A DNA stretch of 23,411 nucleotides from Donghicola sp036139795 (lineage in GTDB: Bacteria > Pseudomonadota > Alphaproteobacteria > Rhodobacterales > Rhodobacteraceae). The stretch lies in contig JAYZYX010000306.1 in NCBI GenBank assembly GCA_036139795.1, positions 1 through 23,411 of the forward strand, given 5' to 3'. Positions 1-7,908 of the stretch are shown here, piece by piece; within the stretch, counting starts at the first letter, position 1, and every line of letters begins with the position of its first letter. The notes beneath the pieces are model-generated. The model had not been told where the DNA came from, did not search any database, and saw only the letters and a list, made by a program, of their open reading frames with translations. Both the position numbers and the translations under genes were made by a program.

Positions 1-819
1 GCCGGTGCGGCGGTTCTGCACTTGCACGCCCGCGACCCGCAGAACGGGCGGCCTTCGCCTGACCCAGCCATCTTTGAACAATTCGTTCCGCAGATTGCGG
101 CCCAAACCGACGCCATCATCAACATCACCACCGGCGGCAGTACGCGGATGACGCTGGACGAGAGGCTTGCCTACCCGCTGCAGGCGCAGCCTGAACTCTG
201 CTCGCTCAATATGGGCTCGATGAATTTTTCCTTTCACAAGGCCGCGCAGAGCGTCACCAACTGGCAGCATGACTGGGAGAAGCCTTACGTCGAAGGAAGC
301 GAGGACCTGATCTTTCGCAACACCTTCTGTGACATGAAATCGGTCATCGCACAGTTGGGGCAGGCTTATGGTACGCGCTTTGAATTCGAATGCTACGACG
401 TGGGCCATCTGTACAACCTTGCCTATCTGCGCGACGAGGGCCTGATTGAGGGGCCGCTGTTTCTGCAATGCGTTCTGGGCATCCTAGGAGGGCTGAACGC
501 CGACCCCGAGAACCTGTTCTTGATGCGCAGCACTGCCGATCGGTTGTTCGGACGCGATGGTTATGCCTTTTCCGTTCTGGGTGCAGGGCGGCACCAGATG
601 GGACTTGTGACGATGGGCGCGATCATGGGCGGGCATGTGCGTGTCGGGCTGGAGGACAGCCTTTACATCGCGCGCGGCAAGCTTGCGCAGTCCTGCGCCG
701 AGCAAGTCACCAAGATCCGCACTTTGTTGGAGGCTCTGTCGCTGGAAATTGCATCACCGGATGAGGCGCGTACGATCCTTGCCACCAAAGGGCCAGAGAA
801 GACGGCGTTGGCGCGCTAA
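1..819 (+). CDS. Beta-keto acid cleavage enzyme (BKACE, DUF849), 5' end outside the window
   Basis: BKACE enzymes condense a 3-keto acid with acetyl-CoA and release acetoacetate plus a new acyl-CoA, using a divalent metal (usually zinc). The reading frame is open from base 1, so the N-terminus, roughly 40-50 residues judged from the usual length of about 300, lies outside. The visible part begins with the metal-binding HLHARDP motif, followed by NITTGGS and SLNMGSMNF, which line the substrate pocket in this family. Near the C-terminus lies HVRVGLEDSLY, holding the Arg and the Glu-Asp pair used for metal and acid-base chemistry. All hallmark motifs visible are intact, so the enzyme should be active. 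The substrate (for example dehydrocarnitine or an amino- or oxo-hexanoate) cannot be read from this fragment. It ends in TAA at 817-819, overlapping the stop of the convergent regulator. The nearby 3-oxoacid CoA-transferase could recycle its acetoacetate product. Confidence 0.9.
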   Translation, partial: AGAAVLHLHARDPQNGRPSPDPAIFEQFVPQIAAQTDAIINITTGGSTRMTLDERLAYPLQAQPELCSLNMGSMNFSFHKAAQSVTNWQHDWEKPYVEGSEDLIFRNTFCDMKSVIAQLGQAYGTRFEFECYDVGHLYNLAYLRDEGLIEGPLFLQCVLGILGGLNADPENLFLMRSTADRLFGRDGYAFSVLGAGRHQMGLVTMGAIMGGHVRVGLEDSLYIARGKLAQSCAEQVTKIRTLLEALSLEIASPDEARTILATKGPEKTALAR

Positions 820-2738
820 GCCTCTTCCTGATCAGAGACCAGCCGGTCCAAGCGCAGGGCGATATGCAGTTCTAGCGCGGCAATCGGGTCTTCCCAACCG
901 CCGGTGACATAGCGCAGCGTATCCAGCCGCTGTCGCACGGTATTGACGTGGACCGACAGGCTGTCGGCGGTCCGTGCGATGTTGTGCTGGCAGTCAAAAT
1001 AGCACAGCAGCGTCGCGGCCAGATGCGCCCGCCCCTTAGGGTCGCGATTGCGGATCGCAGTCAGTCGCCGCGCCACCAGATCGCGGATACGCTCGGGGTC
1101 CGCCTGTTCGAACAGGCGACCGAACAGGCCAATTTCCGCATGGGCAATGAACTTGTTGAGCGGTGCGATACGCCGTATCGTTCGCAGCGCACCTGCCATT
1201 TCGCGCCAGATGGCCGGGCAATTCTCCAGCGCGGTAATCGGCTGCGACAGCAGCCCGCCCGCCGTCACGGCGCGGCGGCGGCGTTGCAAGCGCTCTACCA
1301 ACTGAGTGATCTCGGATGCGGGGCCAACAGCCAGATAGGCATCGTCGACCAGATCCACCAAGATGTTCAGCCGCCCCGCCGCCGCACGGATATGATCGGT
1401 CTGCCCTTCGCGGTCCGTGCCTGAAAGGGTGACAAGCAGCATCCGCAGGTCTTCTTGCGCGCCAGTCCCAAGCCGATCGCGCACAGAGCCAAGCGTCGAG
1501 GCATCGGGCGGCGAGACCAGAACCAGATGTCGCAACAGGGTTGCGGCGGCAATCAATTGATCAGCCTGTCTTTTCTCGGCCCAAAGCTTGGCAATCGACA
1601 GGGCAACGGCGCTGCGTTCAAGGTTGCGCAACTGGATGCGACCGATTTCGCCGGTGTGGCAGATCACGAGGCTGTCGCCACGCTGCATCCCGCCATGCAG
1701 CGACAGGACCAGCGCCCGCTCGCCGTCGCGTTCGGCCAGCAGTTCCGACCGGCCGCTACGGCGTGAGCGTGCGATCGTGGACAGTAGTACCGCGTGGTCC
1801 ATGCGCCCCTCTCGCAGATCGTTCCCCAGTGTGCCTTCGTATCGGCTGTCGGCCACCTCGTCGCGGAGCTGAAAGGCGGGGTCTAGATAGTAGATCGCCC
1901 CTGACACTTCGCTTGCCATGCGCTGCATGAAACTTTGCAAGTCGGCACCGCGTGCCAGTAGCGACATCATCTCGTCATGGCTACGCGCCGAGGTTTCGAC
2001 CTCGGCGATATGGCTTTCCAGTGAGGCCCGCGCTTGCTCTGCCGTGGACAGCGCCTCGGACAGGCGTGCAAAGCTGCGTGCGTTGTTCATCGCCACTCCG
2101 GCATGTTGAGCAAAAGAGCCGATGACGGATATCTCACGCCCGGAATATTTGCGGCTATAGCGGTCCGCCACAAACAGCAGGCCCATGACGCGACCATCGG
2201 ACAGGATTGGGAAACCCGCCAGCGACGTGATGTTTTCGCGCCGGAACTGTTCGTCCAGCGCAGGGGAATGGCGGAAACCCTTATCGTTCAGGTAATCGGA
2301 GGTGGTGAAAAAGCTCTTCGTCTCCATGATCTTCCCGACCACACCGTGACGGATGTCGGCCTTCATCTCGGCGGTGCCGGGGCTCAGGTTGCCTTCGGTG
2401 GCATAGTTGCGGAACAGGCCGTCTTCTTCGTCCAGCATGGTCAGCCAAGCGACATGCGACCCCACTAGGCTGCGTGCGCGGGTCACGATCTTGCCGAGCA
2501 GTTCCTTCAGCGACAGGGTGCTGGACAGGTCATGCGCTGTCTCATTCAGCAGGGTCAGACCCCGTTCGGTCAGCGCGGTTTCGCCTGATTGCTGCTGAAG
2601 CCGGACAAGATCGTCAGCCAAATCTGCCGCGCCCTGCGCGCGCAGACTGTCAAGCATGGGGTGAAGCTCTGCGCTGTCCTGTCCGCCCGCCAATCCGGCG
2701 ATGATGCGAGAAGCAAGTGTGATGGTGTCGGGGATCAT
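816..2738 (-). CDS. GAF-domain, PucR/CdaR-type transcriptional regulator
   Basis: A 640-residue likely DNA-binding regulator. About residues 60-220 look like a GAF sensor domain (AWLTML, FRRENITSLAGFPI, GLLFVADRYSRKYS), followed by a predicted coiled coil around 222-265. A middle region resembles the degenerate GGDEF-like part of CdaR/PucR proteins. The last ~65 residues are a PucR_C-type helix-turn-helix with NIARTADSLSVHVNTVRQRL. Such proteins often control uptake and catabolism of an aromatic or organic-acid ligand. The start is ATG at 2738 behind a GAGGAG ribosome site on the - strand. It is divergent from the CoA-transferase/ABC operon, with 191 bases between, so that operon is the likely target. 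Its stop codon interlocks with the BKACE stop (CTAA, 816-819). The ligand is unknown, and whether it activates or represses cannot be told from sequence. Confidence 0.88.
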   Translation of the reverse strand: MIPDTITLASRIIAGLAGGQDSAELHPMLDSLRAQGAADLADDLVRLQQQSGETALTERGLTLLNETAHDLSSTLSLKELLGKIVTRARSLVGSHVAWLTMLDEEDGLFRNYATEGNLSPGTAEMKADIRHGVVGKIMETKSFFTTSDYLNDKGFRHSPALDEQFRRENITSLAGFPILSDGRVMGLLFVADRYSRKYSGREISVIGSFAQHAGVAMNNARSFARLSEALSTAEQARASLESHIAEVETSARSHDEMMSLLARGADLQSFMQRMASEVSGAIYYLDPAFQLRDEVADSRYEGTLGNDLREGRMDHAVLLSTIARSRRSGRSELLAERDGERALVLSLHGGMQRGDSLVICHTGEIGRIQLRNLERSAVALSIAKLWAEKRQADQLIAAATLLRHLVLVSPPDASTLGSVRDRLGTGAQEDLRMLLVTLSGTDREGQTDHIRAAAGRLNILVDLVDDAYLAVGPASEITQLVERLQRRRRAVTAGGLLSQPITALENCPAIWREMAGALRTIRRIAPLNKFIAHAEIGLFGRLFEQADPERIRDLVARRLTAIRNRDPKGRAHLAATLLCYFDCQHNIARTADSLSVHVNTVRQRLDTLRYVTGGWEDPIAALELHIALRLDRLVSDQEEA

Positions 2739-2799
2739 GGGGGCTCCTCGGGATGTGGTCGAGACCGTAGGAAGCGGGACTGAACAGGAAAATAGAACG

Positions 2800-2822
2800 T
2801 GCTTTTCCTACATCAAAAAGCA
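2800..2822. promoter_or_regulatory. Inverted repeat, candidate operator
   Basis: TGCTTTT at 2800-2806 is mirrored by AAAAGCA at 2816-2822 with a 9-base spacer. It is a perfect 7-base dyad whose centre spacing of 16 bases fits a dimeric helix-turn-helix protein, and it lies 62 bases upstream of the divergent regulator start. The assignment to that regulator is inference. Confidence 0.35.
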
Positions 2823-2859
2823 TCTCAAATGGTGAATGTCCACATACTCTGCCGCCGCG

Positions 2860-2887
2860 CTTCGTGAAAAGTCTTGTGACAACGAAG
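2860..2887. repeat. Inverted repeat in the leader of the CoA-transferase operon
   Basis: CTTCGT at 2860-2865 and ACGAAG at 2882-2887 are perfect 6-base complements with a 16-base spacer. The right half overlaps a small palindrome TTGTGACAA at 2874-2882. It could be an operator half or a leader hairpin. Arms this short can arise by chance. Confidence 0.2.
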
Positions 2888-2929
2888 ATCGAGCGGTCGT
2901 GAAGGCTGCCGTTTCCGGGGAGGAAAACC

Positions 2930-3634
2930 ATGGCAAAAGTATATGCGGACGCCGCGTCGGCGTTGGAAGGACTGCTGAGGGACGACATGCTGATCGCCGC
3001 TGGCGGCTTTGGTCTTTGCGGCATTCCCGAACTGTTGATCGCTGCGGTGCAGGCCAGTGGTGTGCGCGGATTGGTGGTGGCCTCGAACAACGCTGGCGTC
3101 GATGATTGCGGCCTTGGCCCGCTGCTACAGACCCGCCAGATCGCCAAGATGATCTCTTCTTACGTTGGCGAGAACGCCGAGTTCATGCGCCAGTATCTGG
3201 CCGGTGAACTAGAGGTCGAATTCACCCCGCAGGGCACCTTGGCCGAACGCATGCGCGCCGGTGGCGCGGGTATCCCTGCCTTCTACACCCGTACAGGGGT
3301 CGGAACGCAGGTGGCAGAGGGCAAACCTCATGCAGAGTTCGACGGGGTGACCTACATCCAAGAACGCGCGTTGGTGGCAGACCTTGCCATCATCAAGGCG
3401 TGGAAGGCGGATCCGACAGGAAATCTGGTGTTCCGCAAAACCGCGCGCAACTTCAACGTGCCCGCTGCCACTTGCGGCAAGGTCTGTGTCGCCGAGGTCG
3501 AAGAGATCGTGCCTGCGGGCAGTCTAGATCCCGACATGATCCACCTGCCCGGCGTCTATGTGCATCGCCTGATCGCGGGCCATCATGAGAAACGTATCGA
3601 ACAGCGCACCACGCGCGAAAGCTGCGCTGCTTGA
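2930..3634 (+). CDS. 3-oxoacid CoA-transferase, subunit A
   Basis: This 234-residue protein is the alpha subunit of a family I CoA-transferase (ScoA/AtoD/PcaI type), which moves CoA from a donor such as succinyl-CoA to a 3-oxo acid such as acetoacetate or 3-oxoadipate. The glycine-rich GGFGLCGIPE motif near residue 24 and EFTPQGTLAERMRAGGAGIP near residues 98-117 are characteristic, and the length is normal. The start is ATG at 2930 behind GGGGAGG, 7-10 bases upstream. Subunit B follows after 21 bases, giving a heterodimer-type enzyme. It is the first gene of the operon that continues into the Liv-type importer. Acetoacetate produced by the neighbouring BKACE is the most natural acceptor, but 3-oxoadipate or a related acid is not excluded by sequence. 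Confidence 0.93.
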   Translation: MAKVYADAASALEGLLRDDMLIAAGGFGLCGIPELLIAAVQASGVRGLVVASNNAGVDDCGLGPLLQTRQIAKMISSYVGENAEFMRQYLAGELEVEFTPQGTLAERMRAGGAGIPAFYTRTGVGTQVAEGKPHAEFDGVTYIQERALVADLAIIKAWKADPTGNLVFRKTARNFNVPAATCGKVCVAEVEEIVPAGSLDPDMIHLPGVYVHRLIAGHHEKRIEQRTTRESCAA

Positions 3635-3655
3635 AGCGGGCTGGGGAGGATAGTC

Positions 3656-4282
3656 ATGGCTTGGACACGGGATCAGATGGCGGCGCGCGCCGCTTTGGAA
3701 TTGCAGGACGGCACCTATGTCAATCTGGGCATCGGTATTCCGACACTGGTGTCGAACCATATCCCTCAGGGGATGTCGGTGACGCTACAGTCGGAAAACG
3801 GCATGTTGGGCATGGGGCCTTTCCCGCTGGATGCTGACGTTGATCCCGATCTGATCAACGCCGGCAAGCAGACCATCACTGAATTGCCCCACAGTGCCTA
3901 TTTCGACAGTGCGACCAGTTTCGGCATGATCCGAGGGGGCAAGATCGCCATGGCGATCCTCGGGGCGATGGAAGTCAGTGAAGCCGGTGATGTCGCCAAC
4001 TGGATGATCCCCGGAAAGCTGGTGAAAGGCATGGGCGGGGCTATGGACCTAGTGGCGGGTGTTGGCCGTGTCGTGGTGGTGATGGACCACCGTAGCAAAT
4101 CAGGCGCGTCGAAACTGCTGCCAGAATGCAGCTTGCCGCTGACGGGCAAGGGCGTGGTGGACCGCATTATTACCGATCTTGGCGTGCTGGATGTCGTGCG
4201 GGGCGGGCTACGCATCGTCGAATGTGCCACCGGCGTCACCGAGGAAGATTTGCGCGCAGCGACGCTGGCAACCATCGTCTGA
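3656..4282 (+). CDS. 3-oxoacid CoA-transferase, subunit B
   Basis: This 208-residue beta subunit carries the catalytic glutamate in the SENG motif (Glu47), the residue that forms the covalent glutamyl-CoA thioester intermediate in this family. Conserved blocks NLGIGIPTL, GMLGMGP, GGKIAMAILGAMEVS and ANWMIPGK are all present, and the length is standard. The start is ATG at 3656 after GGGGAGGA. It pairs with subunit A just upstream. The next gene starts 98 bases downstream, a relatively large gap that contains a hairpin, so the level of the enzyme pair and of the binding protein may be set separately although they probably share a transcript. Assignment to ScoB, AtoA or PcaJ by substrate is not possible from sequence alone. 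Confidence 0.94.
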   Translation: MAWTRDQMAARAALELQDGTYVNLGIGIPTLVSNHIPQGMSVTLQSENGMLGMGPFPLDADVDPDLINAGKQTITELPHSAYFDSATSFGMIRGGKIAMAILGAMEVSEAGDVANWMIPGKLVKGMGGAMDLVAGVGRVVVVMDHRSKSGASKLLPECSLPLTGKGVVDRIITDLGVLDVVRGGLRIVECATGVTEEDLRAATLATIV

Positions 4283-4305
4283 AGCATCTCGAAATTTTAC
4301 CCGAA

Positions 4306-4324
4306 CCTGCCCCGTGGCGGCAGG
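4306..4324 (+). promoter_or_regulatory. Hairpin between CoA-transferase and binding-protein genes
   Basis: CCTGCC at 4306-4311 pairs with GGCAGG at 4319-4324 around a 7-base loop. There is no following T-run, so it is not a classical terminator. In this position it could act as an attenuator or an mRNA-processing or stability element. It lies in the 98-base gap before the binding-protein gene. Confidence 0.3.
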
Positions 4325-4367
4325 CACCGGCCGCGTTCGCGCGGGCGGACAGGACAGCCACGTTTTT

Positions 4368-4376
4368 GGAGGAGGA
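4368..4376 (+). promoter_or_regulatory. Strong ribosome binding site fixing the binding-protein start
   Basis: GGAGGAGGA lies four bases ahead of ATG 4381. It decides in favour of this start over the longer open frame that runs back to 4126 inside the preceding gene. The protein then begins directly with a signal peptide. Confidence 0.8.
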
Positions 4377-4380
4377 CCAA

Positions 4381-5628
4381 ATGAACAAGACCCTGACAAA
4401 GACCCTGACGACGACTGCCCTGGCGGGCCTCGTGGGACTGGGCGTGCAGACCGCCGCGACGGCAGAGCCGCTGAAGATCGGCATCATCGAAAGCCTGTCC
4501 GGCGCGCAGACCTCGACCGGGCGGCTGTTCGCGTCTGGTGTGCGCTACGGGATCGACCAGATCAATGCCGCGGGCGGCTTCAACGGGGCACCGATCGAGG
4601 TGGTCGAATACGATAACGCGGGCGGCGCCAGCGACGCCGCAGACAAGTTCCGTCAGGCCGCAGCCGACGGCGTGCATATCGTTGTGCAGGGCGCATCGTC
4701 TGCCATCGCCGGTCAGATCACCGAGGACGTGCGCAAGCATAACCTGCGCAACAAGGGAAACGAGATCGTCTTCATGAACGTCGGCGCCGAGGCAATGGAG
4801 CTGACCGGCGACAAGTGCCACTTTTACCATTTCCGCTTTACCACCACAGCACCGATGCGGGTGAACGCGCTGACCCGCGCGATGGCCGATGCGGGTGATC
4901 TGGGCACCAAGGTCTATTCCATGAACCAGAACTATTCCTGGGGTCAGGACATGCAGGCCGCCATCGAAGGCGCAGCAGATGCGGGCGGCTATGAGGTGGT
5001 CGATACCGTGCTGCACGACGTCAACAAGATTCAGGACTTCGCGCCCTTTGTTGCGCGGATCAAAGCTGCCGCGCCCGATACGGTCATCACTGGCAACTGG
5101 TCCAATGACCTGCTTTTGCTGATGAAGGCTGCGGGCGACGCGGGTCTGGACGTGCGCTTTGGCACCGCCTTTCTGGATCAGCCGGGCAATATCGCCAACG
5201 CGGGCAAGACCGCGCTGGGGCATTACATTGCCAATAACTATGTGAACTCGGCGGGGGATGCTGCCTTTGCTGATGGCTTCAAGGAGGCCACTGGCCATTA
5301 CCCGACCTTTGTCGAGCCTCAGGCGGCATTTGCTATGGGGGCTTTGAAAAACGCACTGGAAACGCTGGATTTCGGTGGCGGGGACATCGTGGTTCAGGAC
5401 GTGGCTTTGGCGCTGGAAGCCAGTACCTATGACAGCCCTGTCGGCCCGATCACGGTACGCGCCGAGGATCACCAGACCATCCGTCCCGTTGTGGTGGCCA
5501 AGGTCGTCGAGGGCGCGCAATACCCCTCGGACGAGACAGACATGGGCTTTGAGGCGGTTAAGGTCGTTCCGGCCCAAGAGGTCATCTATCCTGTGCAGTC
5601 CAGCTGCGAAATGAAGCGCCCGGGCTGA
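4381..5628 (+). CDS. Liv-type ABC transporter substrate-binding protein
   Basis: This 415-residue periplasmic binding protein belongs to the type I (leucine/amide/aromatic-binding) fold. An N-terminal signal peptide (basic start, hydrophobic stretch with ALAGLVGLG, probable cleavage near ATAEP) precedes KIGIIESLSGAQ. The next block, IDQINAAGG, is typical of the family. The mature protein has only two cysteines, Cys146 and Cys409. These could form a disulfide tying the C-terminal tail to the core. It is the first gene of a complete importer with the permeases and ATPases that follow. Sequence does not identify the ligand. The linked BKACE, CoA-transferase and 3-hydroxy acid dehydrogenases suggest an organic acid rather than leucine. 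A 79-base gap follows. Confidence 0.93.
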   Translation: MNKTLTKTLTTTALAGLVGLGVQTAATAEPLKIGIIESLSGAQTSTGRLFASGVRYGIDQINAAGGFNGAPIEVVEYDNAGGASDAADKFRQAAADGVHIVVQGASSAIAGQITEDVRKHNLRNKGNEIVFMNVGAEAMELTGDKCHFYHFRFTTTAPMRVNALTRAMADAGDLGTKVYSMNQNYSWGQDMQAAIEGAADAGGYEVVDTVLHDVNKIQDFAPFVARIKAAAPDTVITGNWSNDLLLLMKAAGDAGLDVRFGTAFLDQPGNIANAGKTALGHYIANNYVNSAGDAAFADGFKEATGHYPTFVEPQAAFAMGALKNALETLDFGGGDIVVQDVALALEASTYDSPVGPITVRAEDHQTIRPVVVAKVVEGAQYPSDETDMGFEAVKVVPAQEVIYPVQSSCEMKRPG

Positions 5629-5629
5629 T

Positions 5630-5650
5630 CCCGCGCACGCTTGCTGCGGG
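5630..5650 (+). promoter_or_regulatory. Weak hairpin downstream of the first binding-protein gene
   Basis: CCCGC at 5630-5634 pairs with GCGGG at 5646-5650. Such short G/C stems often follow binding-protein genes and protect the upstream message. The stem has only five pairs and no T-run, so the support is slight. Confidence 0.2.
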
Positions 5651-5707
5651 CTGGGTGCATGACCGTCCGGCCCGCATTTCCCGCTTCCTCGGACCCGCGA
5701 GACCTCT

Positions 5708-6649
5708 ATGGAATTCCTGATAATCTCGACGCTGAACGGCGTCATTTACGGGCTGCTGCTCTTTATGGTGTCGGCTGGCCTGACGTTGATCTTTGGCATG
5801 ATGGGCGTGCTGAACTTTGCCCATGCCTCATTCTACATGCTGGGGGCCTATCTGGCCTATGCGCTGTCGCCGGTCATCGGTTTCTGGGGCGGGCTGCTGC
5901 TGGCGCCGGTGCTGGTGGGGCTGATCGGCATGTGGGTCGAACGGGTGCTGCTGCGCCGCGTGCATGCCCACGGCCACGCCCATGAACTGCTGCTGACCTT
6001 CGGCATCGCGTTGATCGTCGTCGAGGCGGTCAAGCTGGTCTTTGGCGATTTCCCCGTCGCTTACCAGGTTCCGACAGAGCTGCGCTTTGCCGCCTTTACC
6101 GTCTTTGGCACCGATTACCCATTCTACCGCATGTTCATCGGCGGCACGGCGGTTGCGATGTTCGTGGTGCTGTGGCTGCTGCTGACCCGGACCCGCGTGG
6201 GCATCGTCGTGCGCGCTGCCGAGCGTCTGCCCCAGATGGCAGAGGCGCTGGGACACAACATCCCCATCGTCTTCATGTCGGTCTTTGGTGTGGGCGCTGC
6301 GCTGGCTGGACTGGCGGGTGCCGTGGCGGGGGCTTTTTACCCGACCAATCCGAATATGGCCGCTGAACTGGGCGTGATCGTCTTTGTGGTCGTTGTCGTG
6401 GGCGGACTGGGTTCGCTTAAGGGATCGTTGCTGGCGTCCCTTCTGATCGGGCTGTTTTCTTCCTTTGCGGTCGGGCTGGACTGGTCGCTGGCCGGACTGC
6501 TGGACCTTGTGGGTCTTGGCGATTGGGCACGCGAGATTGGCGGGCTGCTGACGACGCAGGTGTCCTCGATCTCTGGGACCATTCCCTTTGCCCTCATGTT
6601 GCTTGTCCTGCTGGTGCGTCCAGCGGGTCTGATGGGAGACCGCTCGTGA
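5708..6649 (+). CDS. Liv-type ABC transporter inner-membrane permease (LivH family)
   Basis: This 313-residue, very hydrophobic protein with about eight membrane segments is one of the two channel-forming subunits of the importer. LivH-type features are an N-terminal ISTLNGVIYGLLLFM helix, GLTLIFGMMGVLNFAH, and a C-terminal VVVVGGLGSLKGSLLASLLIG loop that contacts the ATPase. The start is ATG at 5708 with only a weak upstream purine stretch (GCGAGA), consistent with lower translation than the binding protein. The stop overlaps the start of the next permease (GTGA at 6646-6649). It should act in the cytoplasmic membrane with the following LivM, LivG and LivF proteins. Confidence 0.93.
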   Translation: MEFLIISTLNGVIYGLLLFMVSAGLTLIFGMMGVLNFAHASFYMLGAYLAYALSPVIGFWGGLLLAPVLVGLIGMWVERVLLRRVHAHGHAHELLLTFGIALIVVEAVKLVFGDFPVAYQVPTELRFAAFTVFGTDYPFYRMFIGGTAVAMFVVLWLLLTRTRVGIVVRAAERLPQMAEALGHNIPIVFMSVFGVGAALAGLAGAVAGAFYPTNPNMAAELGVIVFVVVVVGGLGSLKGSLLASLLIGLFSSFAVGLDWSLAGLLDLVGLGDWAREIGGLLTTQVSSISGTIPFALMLLVLLVRPAGLMGDRS

Positions 6650-7908
6650 CATCCTCAAAACTGATCTTCTGCGCCTTGGCACTAGGCGTGCTGACTGTCT
6701 TGCCTCCGTTCTTGGACGCTGGGTGGCAAAACGCCCTGAACACCCTGCTGATCGCCAGCCTTTACGCGCTTGCTTTCAACCTTCTGGCGGGGCAGACAGG
6801 GCTGCTGTCTTTCGGTCATGCCGCCTATTTCGGTGTGGGCAGCTTTGCCGCGTTGCACCTGATGCTTGCAACAGAGGACGGTCTGGCCTTTCCAACGCCA
6901 CTATTGCCACTGGCAGGTGCATTGGCTGGCCTGCTGACGGGGTTGGTGGCGGGGTGGTTCGCCACCATGCGCTCGGGCGTCTACTTTGCCCTTGTGACAT
7001 TGGCCATCGCCGAGCTGTTCCACAGCTTTGCCCCGCACCTGAAAGAGCTGTTCGGCGGTGAATCCGGCATTTCGGGAATGCGCATGCCTTGGGCCGGTTT
7101 CACCTTTGGCACGACACTTGAGGTCTATTACCTGACGCTCGGGTGGGTGCTGACCTGTGGGGCGCTGCTCTGGGCCTATACGCGCACGCCTTTCGGGCGC
7201 CTGACCCTTGCCATTCGCGATAATGAGCAGCGGGTGCGGTTCATGGGCTATGATGCCCACGTCACGAAAACCGTAATCTTTGCAGTCTCTGCCATGGTCA
7301 CCGGCGTCGCTGGTGCGTTGCAAGCCGTGTCGAACGAGACCGCGAACTACGCCGTCTTTGGTGCGCATGTTTCCAGTCAGGTGGTGCTGTTTACCTATGT
7401 GGGTGGTGCCACGCTGTTCTTTGGCCCGGTCTTCGGCGCGGTGGCCTTTTCGCTCTTTGCGTTTCTGGTCTCTGATCTTACCCGTTCGTGGCTGTTCTAT
7501 CAGGGGCTGATCTTTGTGCTGGTGATGCTCTATGCGCCGACCGGCATCGGTGGTGCAGTGACCCAGTGGCTGCGCCAACCGCGTCAGCGGAGCTACGCCC
7601 AGTTGGCAGGCCCTGCTGTGTTGGTGGCACTTGGTGGCGCGGGCATCGCATGCGCTGTGGTCTTCCTGACCGAAGCAGTCTCGGTGCTGTTCGGCTTGGA
7701 CTATGCCAACCTCAAACGAGGAGCCGAGACCCTACCGGATTTCGCGTTGATGGGTCTGAATTGGGGACCACTGTCGCCACTGACGTGGGGCTTGCCGTTA
7801 GTGCTGATGGTGGGTGGCATCTTGGCCCTGCGTCGGGGTGTCCGCCGCCTGACCGATGCCGAGCCGACCTTTAATTCCAACGCTGCCAAAGAGGGGCTGA
7901 CCGTATGA
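6646..7908 (+). CDS. Liv-type ABC transporter permease (LivM family) with C-terminal extension
   Basis: This second permease subunit has 420 residues if it starts at GTG 6646, which overlaps the preceding stop as GTGA. The frame is also open further upstream inside the previous gene, but the coupled GTG gives a normal LivM N-terminus. Core LivM motifs are YALAFNLLAGQTGLLSFGHA near residues 41-60, RSGVYFALVTLAIAELF, and RLTLAIRDNEQRVRFMGYD, the cytoplasmic coupling loop. Usual LivM proteins end at about 300-350 residues. Here about 100 further residues (from roughly 318) follow YAPTGIGGAV, adding what look like two extra membrane segments. The stop overlaps the next ATG by four bases. Function as importer channel is secure; the role of the extension is unknown. 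Confidence 0.92.
   Translation: MTSSKLIFCALALGVLTVLPPFLDAGWQNALNTLLIASLYALAFNLLAGQTGLLSFGHAAYFGVGSFAALHLMLATEDGLAFPTPLLPLAGALAGLLTGLVAGWFATMRSGVYFALVTLAIAELFHSFAPHLKELFGGESGISGMRMPWAGFTFGTTLEVYYLTLGWVLTCGALLWAYTRTPFGRLTLAIRDNEQRVRFMGYDAHVTKTVIFAVSAMVTGVAGALQAVSNETANYAVFGAHVSSQVVLFTYVGGATLFFGPVFGAVAFSLFAFLVSDLTRSWLFYQGLIFVLVMLYAPTGIGGAVTQWLRQPRQRSYAQLAGPAVLVALGGAGIACAVVFLTEAVSVLFGLDYANLKRGAETLPDFALMGLNWGPLSPLTWGLPLVLMVGGILALRRGVRRLTDAEPTFNSNAAKEGLTV

Larger units (their letters stand above)
2739..2929. promoter_or_regulatory. Divergent promoter region between GAF regulator and CoA-transferase operon
   Basis: The 191 bases separate the two divergent starts and should hold promoters for both. 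The stretch around 2786-2830 is A/T-richer than its surroundings and contains a 7-base inverted repeat. A second 6-base repeat lies nearer the operon start. I see no convincing -35/-10 pair that I would assign. Confidence 0.55.

Noticed and set aside
4126..4380. In-frame extension of the first binding protein into the CoA-transferase subunit B gene
   Set aside because: It overlaps a real gene in another frame and would bury the signal peptide; a strong ribosome site marks 4381.
4297..5745. 482-codon open frame on the - strand opposite the first binding-protein gene
   Set aside because: It is fully antisense to a well-supported gene, has no recognisable domain and a His/Arg-rich composition typical of shadow frames in G+C-rich DNA.
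5828..7578. Long - strand open frames (5828-6682 and 6901-7578) opposite the permease genes
   Set aside because: They are Gln/His/Arg-rich shadows of hydrophobic permease genes, with no family resemblance.
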